Shown: positions 36,668 to 46,108, counted from the stretch's first letter. The stretch: DNA of 64,000 nt from Psychrobacter ciconiae (GCF_904846055.1 NZ_CAJGYV010000001.1:434001-498000); one strand, 5' to 3'. Program-made: numbers and translations. The notes: generated by a model not told the origin, from the letters alone.

Positions 36668-37117
36668 TTGGATCGCGCGCTTGAATTTATGGGAAATCAC
36701 CCGTTTTTATTTGGTATTTTAGCCGTATTGGCAGTGCTGTTTTTTACCATTGAAAACAAACGCAGTGGCAAAAAAATCTCCCCAAACACCCTTGGCATGA
36801 TGGTCAACTCGCAAAACGCGCAATTGATTGACATTCGCCCAAAAAAGAAATTTGAAACCGGCTTTATCCAAGGCAGCCGCAATATTCCATTTACTGAGCT
36901 TACCAACCGCTTGGAGGAAATTCGCGCCATTGAAGCGCCGATTATCATCGTTTGTGATATGGGGGTTCAGGCAGGAGCAGCGGTACAATTAATTGGCAAA
37001 GACAACGTTTACCGATTAGATGGCGGTATCGGCGGTTGGCAAGCAGCAGGAATGCCGTTGGTTGGTGCTAAAGACGTTCAGTCAGCAAAAAAAACCAAGC
37101 CCTCGCTTCATAAGTAG
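36668..37117 (+). CDS. Rhodanese-like membrane-anchored protein (YibN type)
   Basis: It has a single rhodanese domain with an N-terminal membrane anchor. In the 149-residue form, residues about 8-28 are hydrophobic (PFLFGILAVLAVLFFTIE) and the domain (about 40-140) has LIDIRPKKKFETGFIQGSRNIPF and the active-site loop VCDMGVQAG with the catalytic Cys. The start is a TTG at 36668: it follows GGAG with a seven-base spacer, while the longer frame (TTG at 36644) has no such site. The order rhodanese-grxC-secB matches yibN-grxC-secB of E. coli; a terminator separates it here from grxC. Function of YibN proteins is not well settled. Confidence 0.88.
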   Translation: MDRALEFMGNHPFLFGILAVLAVLFFTIENKRSGKKISPNTLGMMVNSQNAQLIDIRPKKKFETGFIQGSRNIPFTELTNRLEEIRAIEAPIIIVCDMGVQAGAAVQLIGKDNVYRLDGGIGGWQAAGMPLVGAKDVQSAKKTKPSLHK

Positions 37118-37164
37118 CTCAACTACTTGTCCGGTTAAAATTGGTCAAGTCAAAAGAACAAATG

Positions 37165-37195
37165 AAAAAGGCACTGCAAAACGTGTCTTTTTTTT
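37165..37195 (+). terminator. Intrinsic terminator after rhodanese gene
   Basis: AAAGGCAC / GTGTCTTT stem with one G-U pair, then eight T. Confidence 0.75.
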
Positions 37196-37321
37196 GCTCG
37201 GATGACGTTTTGCTTGAAAATATTTGCCCCCTGCCTTGAAATGCTTGCGCTTGTTCCCCATTAAAAATGAGAATTATTATTTTAAATTAAAGAATTACTT
37301 AGCTAATAAAAAGGATTTATC

Positions 37322-37585
37322 ATGAGCGTTCCTGTAAAAGTATATACCACGCCAATCTGCCCTTATTGCTCAAACGCCAAGCAATTGCTGGCATCTAAAG
37401 GCGTTGATTATGAAGAAATCGGTATGCATGATATGAGCATGGATGAGCGCCGAGCGCTGATGCAAAAAACCAATAATTACCGCACCGTTCCGCAAATCTT
37501 TGTGGGCGATACTTTTGTTGGCGGCTTTGATGAGCTAAATCAGCTCAACCAACAAGGCAAGCTTGATGACATGCTTGCAGGATAA
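37322..37585 (+). CDS. grxC: Glutaredoxin 3
   Basis: GrxC is a small dithiol glutaredoxin that reduces disulfides and glutathionylated proteins in the cytoplasm with glutathione. The 87 residues have the CPYC active site (Cys13, Cys16), the TVP cis-Pro loop (YRTVPQIFVGD) and the GGFDEL glutathione-binding end. AAAAGGATTTATC precedes the ATG. Its leader region contains AATGAGAATTATTATTTT (37266-37283), a faint resemblance to a Fur site that I would not rely on. secB follows after 65 bases. Confidence 0.97.
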   Translation: MSVPVKVYTTPICPYCSNAKQLLASKGVDYEEIGMHDMSMDERRALMQKTNNYRTVPQIFVGDTFVGGFDELNQLNQQGKLDDMLAG

Positions 37586-37650
37586 GCATTGTATTATTTT
37601 GCTGGCATTAATTTTGAGGCATTATTAATTTTTAATTTTAAGGAATTATC

Positions 37651-38097
37651 ATGAGTGAAGAACAAGCCCAACCACAACTTGCTCTTGAACGCATTTATGT
37701 CAAAGACATGTCGCTTGAAGTCCCAGGTGCCGAAGTTTTCACCAAAGAGTGGAACCCTGAGCTTGATATTAATTTGTCAAGCTCAGCTGAAAAGCTTGAT
37801 GACGACCATTATCAAGTGGTGTTAACGGTCAGCGTCAACGCTCAAAACGCAGAAGAAGCAGCATTTATCGCTGAAGTCCATCAAGCCGGTATTTTCTTGT
37901 TAAAACATATTCCCGAGGATCAGCTTGGACAAATCTTAGGTGCTTATTGCCCGAATGTGTTGTTCCCTTATGCTCGTGAAGTGATTAGCGACATTGTCAC
38001 TCGCGGCAGCTTCCCGCAATTACTGCTTGCACCGGTCAACTTTGACCAAGCTTACGCGCAAAGCCAGCAGCAAGTGGATGCTCAAGGCAACGCTTAA
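37651..38097 (+). CDS. secB: Protein-export chaperone SecB
   Basis: SecB is the tetrameric cytoplasmic chaperone that holds precursor proteins unfolded and hands them to SecA. The 148-residue acidic protein shows the family landmarks: [16 protein letters not shown] at the start, [21 protein letters not shown] and [34 protein letters not shown] (quoted here as separate pieces [14 protein letters not shown] and [13 protein letters not shown]). AAGGAATTATC precedes the ATG. It is co-directional with grxC, and a strong terminator follows. Confidence 0.97.
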   Translation: MSEEQAQPQLALERIYVKDMSLEVPGAEVFTKEWNPELDINLSSSAEKLDDDHYQVVLTVSVNAQNAEEAAFIAEVHQAGIFLLKHIPEDQLGQILGAYCPNVLFPYAREVISDIVTRGSFPQLLLAPVNFDQAYAQSQQQVDAQGNA

Positions 38098-38122
38098 TCG
38101 CGCTTTAATTTAGCGTAAAACT

Positions 38123-38153
38123 AAAAAACCCTGACATCAAATCAGGGTTTTTT
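38123..38153. terminator. Bidirectional terminator between secB and adk
   Basis: AAAAAACCCTGA / TCAGGGTTTTTT with a seven-base loop, between convergent genes. Confidence 0.94.
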
Positions 38154-38189
38154 ATGGGTCTTAACAAGCCAATCCGGCTTTAAAAAAAA

Positions 38190-38846
38190 CTAGCCTTTTA
38201 ATGCTGCTAAAATCTGATCTTTAACGTCTTGAATCGGCTGCGTGCCATCAAACTTGTCATATTTTGGCGCATTCTCGCCCGCTTTTGCTTGGTCTTGGTA
38301 GAACCCAACGAGCGCTGAGGTTTGCTTTTGATAGGTGGCTAGGCGCTCACGAATGGTGTCTTCTTTATCATCGTCACGCTGGATCAGTGGCTCACCGGTG
38401 ACATCATCAATGCCGTCAACCTTTGGTGGGTTGTGAGCGATGTGATAAACGCGACCAGATCCTGGGTGCTGACGGCGACCAGATAGTCGGTTAACGATAT
38501 CGTCATCAGGAACGCTGATTTCAACGACGTTATTGATGGTGACTCCAGCATCACTTAGCGCTTGAGCTTGCGGAATAGTGCGCGGAAAGCCATCAAAAAT
38601 GCAACCGTTGGCACAATCAGGCTTAGCAATTCGCTCTTTAACTAAGTTAATGATCAAATCATCAGAGACCAAACCACCAGAATTCATGATGCCTTCAGCT
38701 TGACGGCCAAGCTCGCTGCCCTCTTTAATCGCCGCACGAAGCATGTCGCCGGTTGAGATTTGCGGAATGTCAAATTCTTGAGAAATAAACTGAGCTTGGG
38801 TGCCTTTACCCGCACCTGGGGGACCTAGCAAGATGATTCGCATCAT
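38190..38846 (-). CDS. adk: Adenylate kinase
   Basis: Adk interconverts AMP plus ATP and two ADP. The 218-residue long-lid form has P-loop [11 protein letters not shown] (7-17), the AMP site [23 protein letters not shown], the LID segment from about 122 ([14 protein letters not shown]; no zinc cysteines) and the closing [16 protein letters not shown] nine bases before the ATG supports the start. It supplies ADP from AMP in parallel with the polyphosphate:AMP phosphotransferase at 5 kb. Confidence 0.98.
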   Translation of the reverse strand: MMRIILLGPPGAGKGTQAQFISQEFDIPQISTGDMLRAAIKEGSELGRQAEGIMNSGGLVSDDLIINLVKERIAKPDCANGCIFDGFPRTIPQAQALSDAGVTINNVVEISVPDDDIVNRLSGRRQHPGSGRVYHIAHNPPKVDGIDDVTGEPLIQRDDDKEDTIRERLATYQKQTSALVGFYQDQAKAGENAPKYDKFDGTQPIQDVKDQILAALKG

Positions 38847-39033
38847 AATATCACTCTCCGATGATCGGCTGCTGCGCCAATAAAGAAACTTTAGTTAAGA
38901 ATATATTTAAACAATATTTAAAAAAGCGTATTGTTACTAAATTATTGCCCAGTTACCTTACCTTGCTTGTCTTTAAAGCTCAAGTATTTTTGCAAATTTT
39001 TCAAGCAAAGTAAGGCAAAATACAGGTTAAAAT

Positions 39034-40314
39034 TTAGGGTATTTGCTGATTAATTTCAATATTCACCTGATTATTATCAGCGCCAATAACGACAGGGTTT
39101 GCCGACAAATCGCCCGACTCTGCCGTGGCATTGCCGCTATGGCTGACCCTCGCAACAACCACCAGTTGCGTTTTAGCCGCTCGCGCTGTTTGTAAGGTGC
39201 GATCAGGCATCATGGCATCCAAATCACTTAGGCTGACCGTGGCTTGACCTTGTTTAATAACGCTAATAGGTAAGCGCTTTGCTGCAAACGGTGCGCCGCC
39301 ATTGACATCACGAATGGCAACAAACAAGGAGTCATCACCTTTAATAAGCGGCAGTAAGCTTGAATTAACAGTCACGGTCACCTCAATGCCTTGCGCTGCT
39401 TGGGCTTTTTGCTGCTCAACGTTGGCGCTCAATTCATCGAGGCTTGCAAGGGCGCCTGAATGGTCACCAGGTTTTGCTGCAATGCTTGCTCGCAGCTGTT
39501 TGATCCAGCGCTGAGCTTCATCAAAGTTATTACTTCGCGCCTCGCCCATCGCCATGAGCATTTGCGCGCCTTCATGATCAGGCTGCTTCGCTAAAACATC
39601 CATCAATACTCGGCGGCTATTGGCATCAAGCTGCCCCCCATTTGAAAAAAAGCTGATCTGCGCGTAAGTGGTGGCAATTTCATCGTTGTCGGGGGCTAAT
39701 CGGTAAGCCCGCGATAGCGCTTCAAGCGCCGACGGGGTGGCCTCAAGCGATAAAAACAGCTCTGATAAGCGCATCCAGCGGTCAGGGTCATCGGCATGGC
39801 GATAGACATTGGTCTGCATGGCGCTGATTAATTCTCTGCCGTCTTGAATTGCCCACTCAGGCGGCTGATCGATTTTTCCGGTAAGCAAATCATCCGCCAC
39901 TTGACCAACGTGGTCTTCTGCTTGCCAAAGCTCAAACACCGGCGTTCGATTTTCAACGAGCAAATACGCCATGGCGGCAAGTATTGGCACCCAAATCGTG
40001 ACGATTAACCGACTTTTAACCCCAGGCGCAACCATCGGCGCAATATGGCGCTTGGCATCAAGCAGTTGCCGCTCAAGCTCCAGCTTTTGGTTTTGATAAT
40101 GGCTGTCATCAATCGTCCCATTGGCTTTATCGACGTTCAGCTCAGCAAGCCTAGTTCGAAATACGGCAATGTTTAAGTCAAGCAGCTGATTATCCACTGG
40201 GTTGTCAGCTAGTTTTTTGGCACGCAGCCAAGGGGTAATGACGATAAGCGCCAAAATGACCGCCGTTAATAGGCTTAACGCGATAAATAAGCCAATTGTC
40301 GAAGATAAGGTCAT
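39034..40314 (-). CDS. ccmI: Cytochrome c biogenesis protein CcmI
   Basis: CcmI (CycH) holds apocytochrome c for haem ligation together with CcmF and CcmH. The 426 residues include two N-terminal membrane helices (about 5-28 and 98-118) separated by a cytoplasmic helix-rich loop (LDLNIAVFRTRLAELNVDKANGTIDD). A TPR-rich periplasmic part (about 145-290: LSELFLSLEATPSALEALSRAYRLAPDNDEIATTY, in pieces LSELFLSLEATPS and ALSRAYRLAPDND) follows, then a beta-rich C-terminal domain. Its ATG overlaps the ccmH stop (ATGA), so translation is coupled. It is the last gene of the ccmF-G-H-I unit. Confidence 0.9.
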   Translation of the reverse strand: MTLSSTIGLFIALSLLTAVILALIVITPWLRAKKLADNPVDNQLLDLNIAVFRTRLAELNVDKANGTIDDSHYQNQKLELERQLLDAKRHIAPMVAPGVKSRLIVTIWVPILAAMAYLLVENRTPVFELWQAEDHVGQVADDLLTGKIDQPPEWAIQDGRELISAMQTNVYRHADDPDRWMRLSELFLSLEATPSALEALSRAYRLAPDNDEIATTYAQISFFSNGGQLDANSRRVLMDVLAKQPDHEGAQMLMAMGEARSNNFDEAQRWIKQLRASIAAKPGDHSGALASLDELSANVEQQKAQAAQGIEVTVTVNSSLLPLIKGDDSLFVAIRDVNGGAPFAAKRLPISVIKQGQATVSLSDLDAMMPDRTLQTARAAKTQLVVVARVSHSGNATAESGDLSANPVVIGADNNQVNIEINQQIP

Positions 40315-40886
40315 GAATTATCCTTAGTACGATTTTCGGTACGTTGAACAGCGTCGCCGTCAGCTTTTAGTTGTAGAGCGTCGTTTTGCCGTGACAGCAT
40401 CCGATCAAGCTCAGCCTGCTCGCTTGGAGTTAATGCCTCCACTGTTTGTTGCTCTTGCTGCAGTTTTAAAAGGCTTTGGCGTTTATGAGTCCGCCAAAAC
40501 CAGCCAGCAATTAACACAATCAGCAATAGCGGCGGAAAAAACCACAAAATCCAAGTCGATGGGCGAACCGGCGGCTTATAGCTGATAAAATCGCCATAGC
40601 GCTCTTGCATATAATCGCGGATTTCGCTGTCGCTGCGACCTTCTTTGACCAAATCATAGGTCTTTTGCTTTAAGTCTTGGGCGATGGGCGCATCACTTGC
40701 CGCCAAGTTTTGGTTTTGGCATTTTGGGCAACGTAGCTCTTCAATGAGACCGCGATACTGAGCTTCTTGTTGCGGCGAATCAAAATCATAAACGTCAATG
40801 GCTGCAAAAACGCTGATGCTAAACAGTGCCGCAATCACCATCCCGACAGCCTTATTAAAAAACGATGGCAAATTTATAGTCATCAT
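40311..40886 (-). CDS. ccmH: Cytochrome c maturation protein CcmH
   Basis: CcmH is a membrane-anchored periplasmic thiol-disulfide protein that acts on apocytochrome c CXXCH cysteines. The 191-residue product has a signal/anchor segment (VGMVIAALFSISVFA), the LRCPKC motif with redox pair Cys53/Cys56, the QNQNLAASDAPIAQDLK motif, YGDFISYKPPV, and one transmembrane helix (about 105-127). The end is a charged, probably disordered tail. The frame opens at a TTG at 40892, but AGAGG seven bases before the ATG at 40886 and a four-base overlap with ccmG decide 40886. Confidence 0.94.
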   Translation of the reverse strand: MMTINLPSFFNKAVGMVIAALFSISVFAAIDVYDFDSPQQEAQYRGLIEELRCPKCQNQNLAASDAPIAQDLKQKTYDLVKEGRSDSEIRDYMQERYGDFISYKPPVRPSTWILWFFPPLLLIVLIAGWFWRTHKRQSLLKLQQEQQTVEALTPSEQAELDRMLSRQNDALQLKADGDAVQRTENRTKDNS

Positions 40887-41512
40887 TGGCAAGCCTCTTT
40901 TAGTGATTTGGCATCAAGTTTGGCGCCGCTGTCATCATTCAACACCATAAGACATGGCGCAATTCGGCTTTGCCAGTTTTCTTCACTCACTTCACCAATG
41001 ATGTGCTGACGAATCACGCCATCACCATCAACGACAAAGGTTTCAGGAGCGCCGGTCAACCCTAAATCTAACGCAAATTGTCCCGATAAGTCCTGAATCG
41101 ACATTGAATACGGGTCGCCGCGCTGATTGAGGTAGCTGAGCGCATCGCCGATCTCATCTTTGTAATTAACCCCAACGATATTGACGCCGCGGTCTTTTAA
41201 TTCCATCAAAAATGGATGCTCGATAATGCACGTTGGGCACCATGACCCCCAAATATTGATTAAAAATGGCTGCTGGGGCAAGTTTGTATTATTCATCTTG
41301 CGGGTCGTATCTGACAATAGCGGCAGTTCAAACGTCGGAACAGGGCGCTCAAGCGCGGTGTTGGTTACGATATCGGTCGGCTTACCAAGGCGCAAATACA
41401 ACATGACCATAAACCCTAAAAACACCAACAGCGGAATCAAAAACCAGATTTTTAGCTGCTTTTTATTCATCGTTTTAGGTGCCGTAGGTTTATTTTGATT
41501 AGAAGAATCCAT
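40883..41512 (-). CDS. ccmG: Thiol:disulfide interchange protein CcmG (DsbE)
   Basis: CcmG is a membrane-tethered periplasmic thioredoxin-like reductant in cytochrome c maturation. The 209 residues have one N-terminal membrane anchor (about 20-40), then a TlpA/CcmG domain with the WCPTC active site (Cys92, Cys95), PVPTFELPLL before it and the GAPETFVVDGDGVIR cis-Pro loop after it. The frame reaches back to 41584, inside ccmF; the ATG at 41512 follows GGAG and is one base past the ccmF stop, so it is the start. Confidence 0.95.
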   Translation of the reverse strand: MDSSNQNKPTAPKTMNKKQLKIWFLIPLLVFLGFMVMLYLRLGKPTDIVTNTALERPVPTFELPLLSDTTRKMNNTNLPQQPFLINIWGSWCPTCIIEHPFLMELKDRGVNIVGVNYKDEIGDALSYLNQRGDPYSMSIQDLSGQFALDLGLTGAPETFVVDGDGVIRQHIIGEVSEENWQSRIAPCLMVLNDDSGAKLDAKSLKEACQ

Positions 41513-41513
41513 A

Positions 41514-43553
41514 TCACTTCTCCTTGATGTCGTTATCAGCCGCGATGGGAGCAAGGTATGACTCATCATAGCTGTCATGCTCAATCACAATGCTATCTGA
41601 TAACAGCTTTTGGTTGCGTGATAACCGATATCGGCGATCAAACATACTGAGCACCGCCCCTAACGTCATCACAAGCGCCCCAAGCCAAATCCAGCGGATC
41701 ATGGGTTTGACATAAATACGAACGGCCCATTTGTCGCTGCCTTCAGCAATCGGCTCACCAAGTGCCACATAAACGTCGCGGATAAGGCTGGCGTCAATGG
41801 CAGCTTCGGTCATCGGCATCATACTCACAATATACGTCCGCTTATCAGGGTACAGCGTGGTAACGGGTTTGCCGTCTTTACTCACCTCAACTTGGGCTTG
41901 CATGGCATCAAAGTTACTGCCTTTAATTTCATGAAAATCAACGACTTTAAAATCATAACCCTGAACGTGAACGCTGTCATTCAGCGCCATTGCCACATCA
42001 CGCTCGATACTCAAAGACGTGGTAAAAGCCACGCCAATCACACTCATGATCACGCCTAAATGCGCGATTTGCTGACCCCAATAGCTCAAGCGAAGCTTAC
42101 CCAGACCACTAATAAAGCTTGGCGCGTTTTTGGTTTTGTCTTTAAAATCAACCACCATCCAGCCTAAAACCCAAAGGCTGAGCGCCACACTGACGCCGAT
42201 ATTAAGCATGCTTGATGGATGGGTGAAATAAGCAATAATAGCAGCTAATACTAAGCTGCTAACGCCAATGATTAAGCTTGCCCCAAGCAGTGGTCTTGAG
42301 TCTTTTTTCCAGCGAATATTTGACCCCACCCCCATTGCCAACAGCAAAAGCCAAGTCAAGGGAACAAACAGCGCGTTAAAGTACGGAGGTCCTACGGAAA
42401 CTTGACCGAGTTTAAAAGCATCAGCAATGATGGGATACAGCGTTCCAAGCAATACCACAAGCGTTGAAATCAAAATGATGACGTTGTTAATGACCAAAAA
42501 TGACTCGCGCGAAATCAGCTGATATTGGCTTTCAACCGTCAAGCGCCAACCGCGAACCGCAAACATCAAGAGTCCGCCACCAACAATGATGCCTAAAATA
42601 ATTAAAATAACCAAACCACGCGTTGGGTCAGCGGCAAACGAGTGCACCGAAGTGATGACGCCTGAGCGTACCAAAAACGTTCCCAAAAGACTTAACGCAA
42701 AGGCAAAAATGGCAAGCATGATTGTCCACGCTTTAAACACACCACGCTTTTCGGTCACGGCTAACGAGTGCAGCAGCGCTGTTCCAGCAAGCCACGGCAT
42801 AAGTGAGGCGTTTTCGACCGGATCCCAAAACCACCAGCCGCCCCAGCCCAGCTCATAATATGCCCACCATGAACCAAGCGCGATACCAACGGTTAAAAAG
42901 CCCCAAGCTGCAAGTGTCCAAGGTCGTGACCAGCGCGTCCAAACCGCATCAAGCCTGCCTGCCCAAAGCGCCGCCATACAAAACGCAAACGGTACAACCA
43001 ATCCCACATAGCCCATATACAGCATTGGCGGATGAATGATTAATCCAGGGTCTTGAAGCACAGGATTCAAATCCGCGCCATCAACAGGCAGATTGGGTAG
43101 GGTTCTGGTAAATGGTGACGAGGTAAAAATCAGCATCGTCAGCATCATTGTCTGAACGCCTGCCAAAATCACCAAAACGCGCGCGCGCATGGCAAGCGGC
43201 AGACCGCGACTAAAAAACGACACCAACGCACACCATGTTGCCATGATGGTCATCCAAAGCAGTAGCGACCCTTCATGACCACCCCAAGTTGCCGACAACT
43301 TATAATACCAAGGCAGCAAGCTATTTGAATGCTGAGCCACGTAAACGAGGCTAAAATCATTATAATAAAACCCCGCCATCAAACTACCAAACGACAGCAT
43401 CATCGCTGCAAATTGCGCCCAAGCAAGACTTGGGGCTAAGCGCTGCCACGCCACCTGATCGCGCATCACGCCGATGGTTGGCAGCACCACTTGCAAAATC
43501 GCCAAGACAAGCGCGCAAAGTAGTGCAAAATAGCCCAATTCTGTGATTAACAT
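41514..43553 (-). CDS. ccmF: Cytochrome c haem lyase subunit CcmF
   Basis: CcmF is a large polytopic inner-membrane protein that, with CcmH and CcmI, attaches haem to apocytochrome c. The 679 residues include about 14 hydrophobic spans, the haem-handling tryptophan-rich motif LGWGGWWFWDPVENASLMPWL (in pieces GWGGWWFWDPVEN and SLMPWL), ATWGGHEGSLLLW, HPPMLYMGYVG and the periplasmic C-terminal domain before the last span. It heads the ccmF-G-H-I unit; ccmA to ccmE, which usually come before it, are not in the window. The ribosome site before the ATG (GAGGT) is too close to be ideal, so the start is less certain. Confidence 0.96.
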   Translation of the reverse strand: MLITELGYFALLCALVLAILQVVLPTIGVMRDQVAWQRLAPSLAWAQFAAMMLSFGSLMAGFYYNDFSLVYVAQHSNSLLPWYYKLSATWGGHEGSLLLWMTIMATWCALVSFFSRGLPLAMRARVLVILAGVQTMMLTMLIFTSSPFTRTLPNLPVDGADLNPVLQDPGLIIHPPMLYMGYVGLVVPFAFCMAALWAGRLDAVWTRWSRPWTLAAWGFLTVGIALGSWWAYYELGWGGWWFWDPVENASLMPWLAGTALLHSLAVTEKRGVFKAWTIMLAIFAFALSLLGTFLVRSGVITSVHSFAADPTRGLVILIILGIIVGGGLLMFAVRGWRLTVESQYQLISRESFLVINNVIILISTLVVLLGTLYPIIADAFKLGQVSVGPPYFNALFVPLTWLLLLAMGVGSNIRWKKDSRPLLGASLIIGVSSLVLAAIIAYFTHPSSMLNIGVSVALSLWVLGWMVVDFKDKTKNAPSFISGLGKLRLSYWGQQIAHLGVIMSVIGVAFTTSLSIERDVAMALNDSVHVQGYDFKVVDFHEIKGSNFDAMQAQVEVSKDGKPVTTLYPDKRTYIVSMMPMTEAAIDASLIRDVYVALGEPIAEGSDKWAVRIYVKPMIRWIWLGALVMTLGAVLSMFDRRYRLSRNQKLLSDSIVIEHDSYDESYLAPIAADNDIKEK

Positions 43554-43677
43554 ACCTCAAACCCTGTAAATTTGGTCATTACCGCGACCTTTTTCGCCCG
43601 TGTCGCGTCACTCTTAACTTTCAATATCAGTTTAACATTCACCGCTTTTACTTAATATTTAATCGCTTTGGTCGCTG

Positions 43678-45012
43678 TCAACTTGCCATCGGATAAAACA
43701 CCACGATCAAATGCAGCCAACCTGCCAAAAATCCTGTTAAGCCGCCTAAAATAATCAGCGTTAATTCATCTTCACGAAAGGCAGGTCGCAATAAATTTTG
43801 AAACTCACTGGGCGACAGCGCCCGAATGCGGTCGCGAAATAGCCCAAAGATTTTACTGGCGCGGCTTTCATTTAATTCAGGGTCACGAAGCGGCACCATC
43901 GTGGCTAAAATCGACTTATCAATAATGGTGTTTTTTAACTTACCAAACTCGCGCCGCCCAAGGCTGACTCGCAGCGACGTTCTGACCACCGGCGTGTCCA
44001 AAATCTCATACAAATGCGACTTCATCAGCTCACGCGTTTGCATCGACTGCGCCCCAAACATCATCTCATTCATGATATTTTCTAAAGTTACCAAATCGCG
44101 AACCACAATTTCGGCAAACACTTCAGACACTTCATCTTGACGCTTCATAAAGCCGCCTTGCCAGCGAAAACGGTCCCAATGCGGCTTTTCAAGTTTAATA
44201 AATGGAAAAGCACCCATCACACTAAACAGTTTAAAATAGCGGATAAATCGCGGCTCAACCGGATTAAACACCATCCAAATGGCAATCCAATTGGTCAAAA
44301 GACCCCAAATCGCGGCAAAAAATGGCACCGTCCAATGCTGCGGAATAAACAGGAAAATAAACATCTGAATGATGCCAAAAACCAGCCCAATCAGCGCGCT
44401 GATATGCCAAATAAAATCAATCTCTTTTTGACCGACCTTCAAAAACATATTCACCATCAAACGCCGATCGCTTTCCATCTTATTGACAATCATCTGGCGC
44501 ATATCGACCAAATCTTCAACATGAACCGTCAAATCATTGACGAGCGACTGCATGATACTTGGCAGCATTTGATGCGCCTGCGCGTAGATTCGCCGTTTTA
44601 CCGCAAATGGCAGATTGCGCCAAAGTGCCTCTGAGCGCTCAACCATGATTTCATCAATCAAATCTTCAAGATTTTTATCCACCGTTTTGGTGATAAATTC
44701 TGCCATCTGGTCAGGTTCCATCGCTTGAAAAAACTCATCAAGCGAGCCCAATTTTGACAGCGTTTGGTCAACAATAACCCCTGAAATCTTCCCCGCCTTT
44801 CTTGGAACAATGCCTTGCCAGCCAATCCCCGGCAGCCCAAAGAATGGAAAATGCGGAATGCGAATCCCCCAAAACTTAATGGGATAAAACAGCATTTTAA
44901 GCGCCATCCAAACATGAACCCAAGTGACAAACGCGGTCACCGGCGGGATGGTCAGCATCGCCAAAAACTCAGGATGCTCAGCCAGCAGTTGCCAGATTGA
45001 GGTTGCGACCAT
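43678..45012 (-). CDS. DUF445 family membrane protein
   Basis: The function is unknown. The 444-residue protein fits DUF445: an N-terminal span followed by MLFYPIKFWGI and a LPGIGWQGIVPRKAGKIS motif (turn between membrane and cytoplasm), a long helical cytoplasmic part (about 85-205), two central spans (about 210-265), a further helical region, and a last span with ILGGLTGFLAGWLHLIVVF. Related proteins in Bacillus and elsewhere are annotated only as membrane proteins. It is upstream of ccmF on the same strand with a 124-base gap, probably independent. AAGGGCATCGCAAC precedes the ATG. Confidence 0.85.
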   Translation of the reverse strand: MVATSIWQLLAEHPEFLAMLTIPPVTAFVTWVHVWMALKMLFYPIKFWGIRIPHFPFFGLPGIGWQGIVPRKAGKISGVIVDQTLSKLGSLDEFFQAMEPDQMAEFITKTVDKNLEDLIDEIMVERSEALWRNLPFAVKRRIYAQAHQMLPSIMQSLVNDLTVHVEDLVDMRQMIVNKMESDRRLMVNMFLKVGQKEIDFIWHISALIGLVFGIIQMFIFLFIPQHWTVPFFAAIWGLLTNWIAIWMVFNPVEPRFIRYFKLFSVMGAFPFIKLEKPHWDRFRWQGGFMKRQDEVSEVFAEIVVRDLVTLENIMNEMMFGAQSMQTRELMKSHLYEILDTPVVRTSLRVSLGRREFGKLKNTIIDKSILATMVPLRDPELNESRASKIFGLFRDRIRALSPSEFQNLLRPAFREDELTLIILGGLTGFLAGWLHLIVVFYPMAS

Positions 45013-45279
45013 GTTGCGATGCCCTTGATGAAAAACGTTGCGCCAAAACTTGGCAAATTCACAGATGACTGACCAAGACGGTCAAGATAATTGGAAAAAT
45101 TTCCTGATTTTAGCACACCTTGGCGTCATTAGCATCTTAGCCAACTGTCATCAAAAGCAGTTTTTTTGGCAAAAATTTATCGCAAATTTTGTTAAAATAG
45201 TGCCAAATCCTTATTTTAACTGCCGCTTACGATGCGCAATTGGGCATTTTTGGGCGCCTCTCATTTACAATTAAAACTT

Positions 45280-45945
45280 ATGAAACAAAAAAAATCCTCT
45301 ACCAAAAAATCGCCAGCAAAAACTGCATTAAGTGACGTTCGCATTATTGGCGGCGCCCTTAAACGCCGAACGGTAAGCTTTATTGATGCAGACGGGCTGC
45401 GACCTACGCCCGACCGACTTCGCGAAACTTTATTTAACTGGCTGATGAGTGACATTTTTGACGCTCGCGTGTTAGATTGTTTTGCAGGAAGCGGCGTTCT
45501 TGGCTTTGAAGCGCTTTCTCGCGGCGCTACGCATTGCACTTTTATTGAAGCCAATATCAAGCAAAGTCAGCAGCTACAACAAAGCACGCAAAAGCTGCAT
45601 TTAAATGCCAATCAACTTAATATCATTCACGGCTTTGCTGAAACGGTTTTGACTCAGCCAAACCCAAACGCCGCTTTTGATATAATTTTTATCGACCCGC
45701 CCTACGCGCTCAACCTTTGGCAGCCGGTGCTTTTGGCGTTGGTTCAAAACCTTTGGATAGATGACAACACCTTAATATATTTAGAATCTGACCAAGAGCT
45801 AACGCCCTTATTAGCCCCTATTTGCGAGCAATTAAATTCAAAGCTAAACCATGAAAACCGCTTTTTGCAATTTGAATTTGACTGTCAAAAACAAGCCAAA
45901 GTTGGTCAGGTTTATGCTGGACTTTATCGATTAAAATTGGCATAA
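45280..45945 (+). CDS. rsmD: 16S rRNA (guanine966-N2)-methyltransferase RsmD
   Basis: RsmD methylates N2 of G966 in 16S rRNA. The 221-residue protein has the family start VRIIGGALKRRTV, GLRPTPDRLRETLFNWL, the SAM-binding VLDCFAGSGVLGFEALSRGA, and the catalytic DPPYAL (N/D-PPY) motif. Its N-terminal about 20 residues are Lys/Ser-rich (KQKKSSTKKSPAK). The frame opens at an ATG at 45232; the ATG at 45280 was chosen because the family body starts shortly after it. Neither start has a strong ribosome site. coaD and ftsY, frequent neighbours of rsmD, are not seen. Confidence 0.94.
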   Translation: MKQKKSSTKKSPAKTALSDVRIIGGALKRRTVSFIDADGLRPTPDRLRETLFNWLMSDIFDARVLDCFAGSGVLGFEALSRGATHCTFIEANIKQSQQLQQSTQKLHLNANQLNIIHGFAETVLTQPNPNAAFDIIFIDPPYALNLWQPVLLALVQNLWIDDNTLIYLESDQELTPLLAPICEQLNSKLNHENRFLQFEFDCQKQAKVGQVYAGLYRLKLA

Positions 45946-45988
45946 TAATCAGGTTTTAATTTCAACTTCCTAAGACTTGCCGCGCCTT

Positions 45989-46006
45989 GCCAAATTTGGC
46001 TTTTTT
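45989..46006 (+). terminator. Short intrinsic terminator after rsmD
   Basis: Palindrome GCCAAATTTGGC followed by six T; the stem is only about four pairs once a loop is allowed, so this is tentative. Confidence 0.45.
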
Positions 46007-46065
46007 ACGCCTTTGTTTTCGGCCCTAATAAAAAATATTGAGCTAAAAATAACTCCGAATGCCGC

Positions 46066-46094
46066 TTGCAAGCAGCGCTGCTACTGCTTATAAT
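46066..46094 (+). promoter_or_regulatory. Sigma-70 promoter of rplM-rpsI
   Basis: TTGCAA (46066-46071), a 17-base spacer and a perfect TATAAT (46089-46094) lie about 65 bases before the rplM start codon. Confidence 0.8.
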
Positions 46095-46108
46095 GTGCAG
46101 TCTGTTTT

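Noticed and set aside
37266-37283. Fur-box-like AT-rich sequence before grxC
   Set aside because: Only partial agreement with the Fur consensus and no iron-related gene follows.
44137-44634. 165-codon open frame on the plus strand
   Set aside because: Antisense to the DUF445 gene, rich in Lys/Asn/His as expected for a reversed membrane-protein gene, with no recognisable motif.
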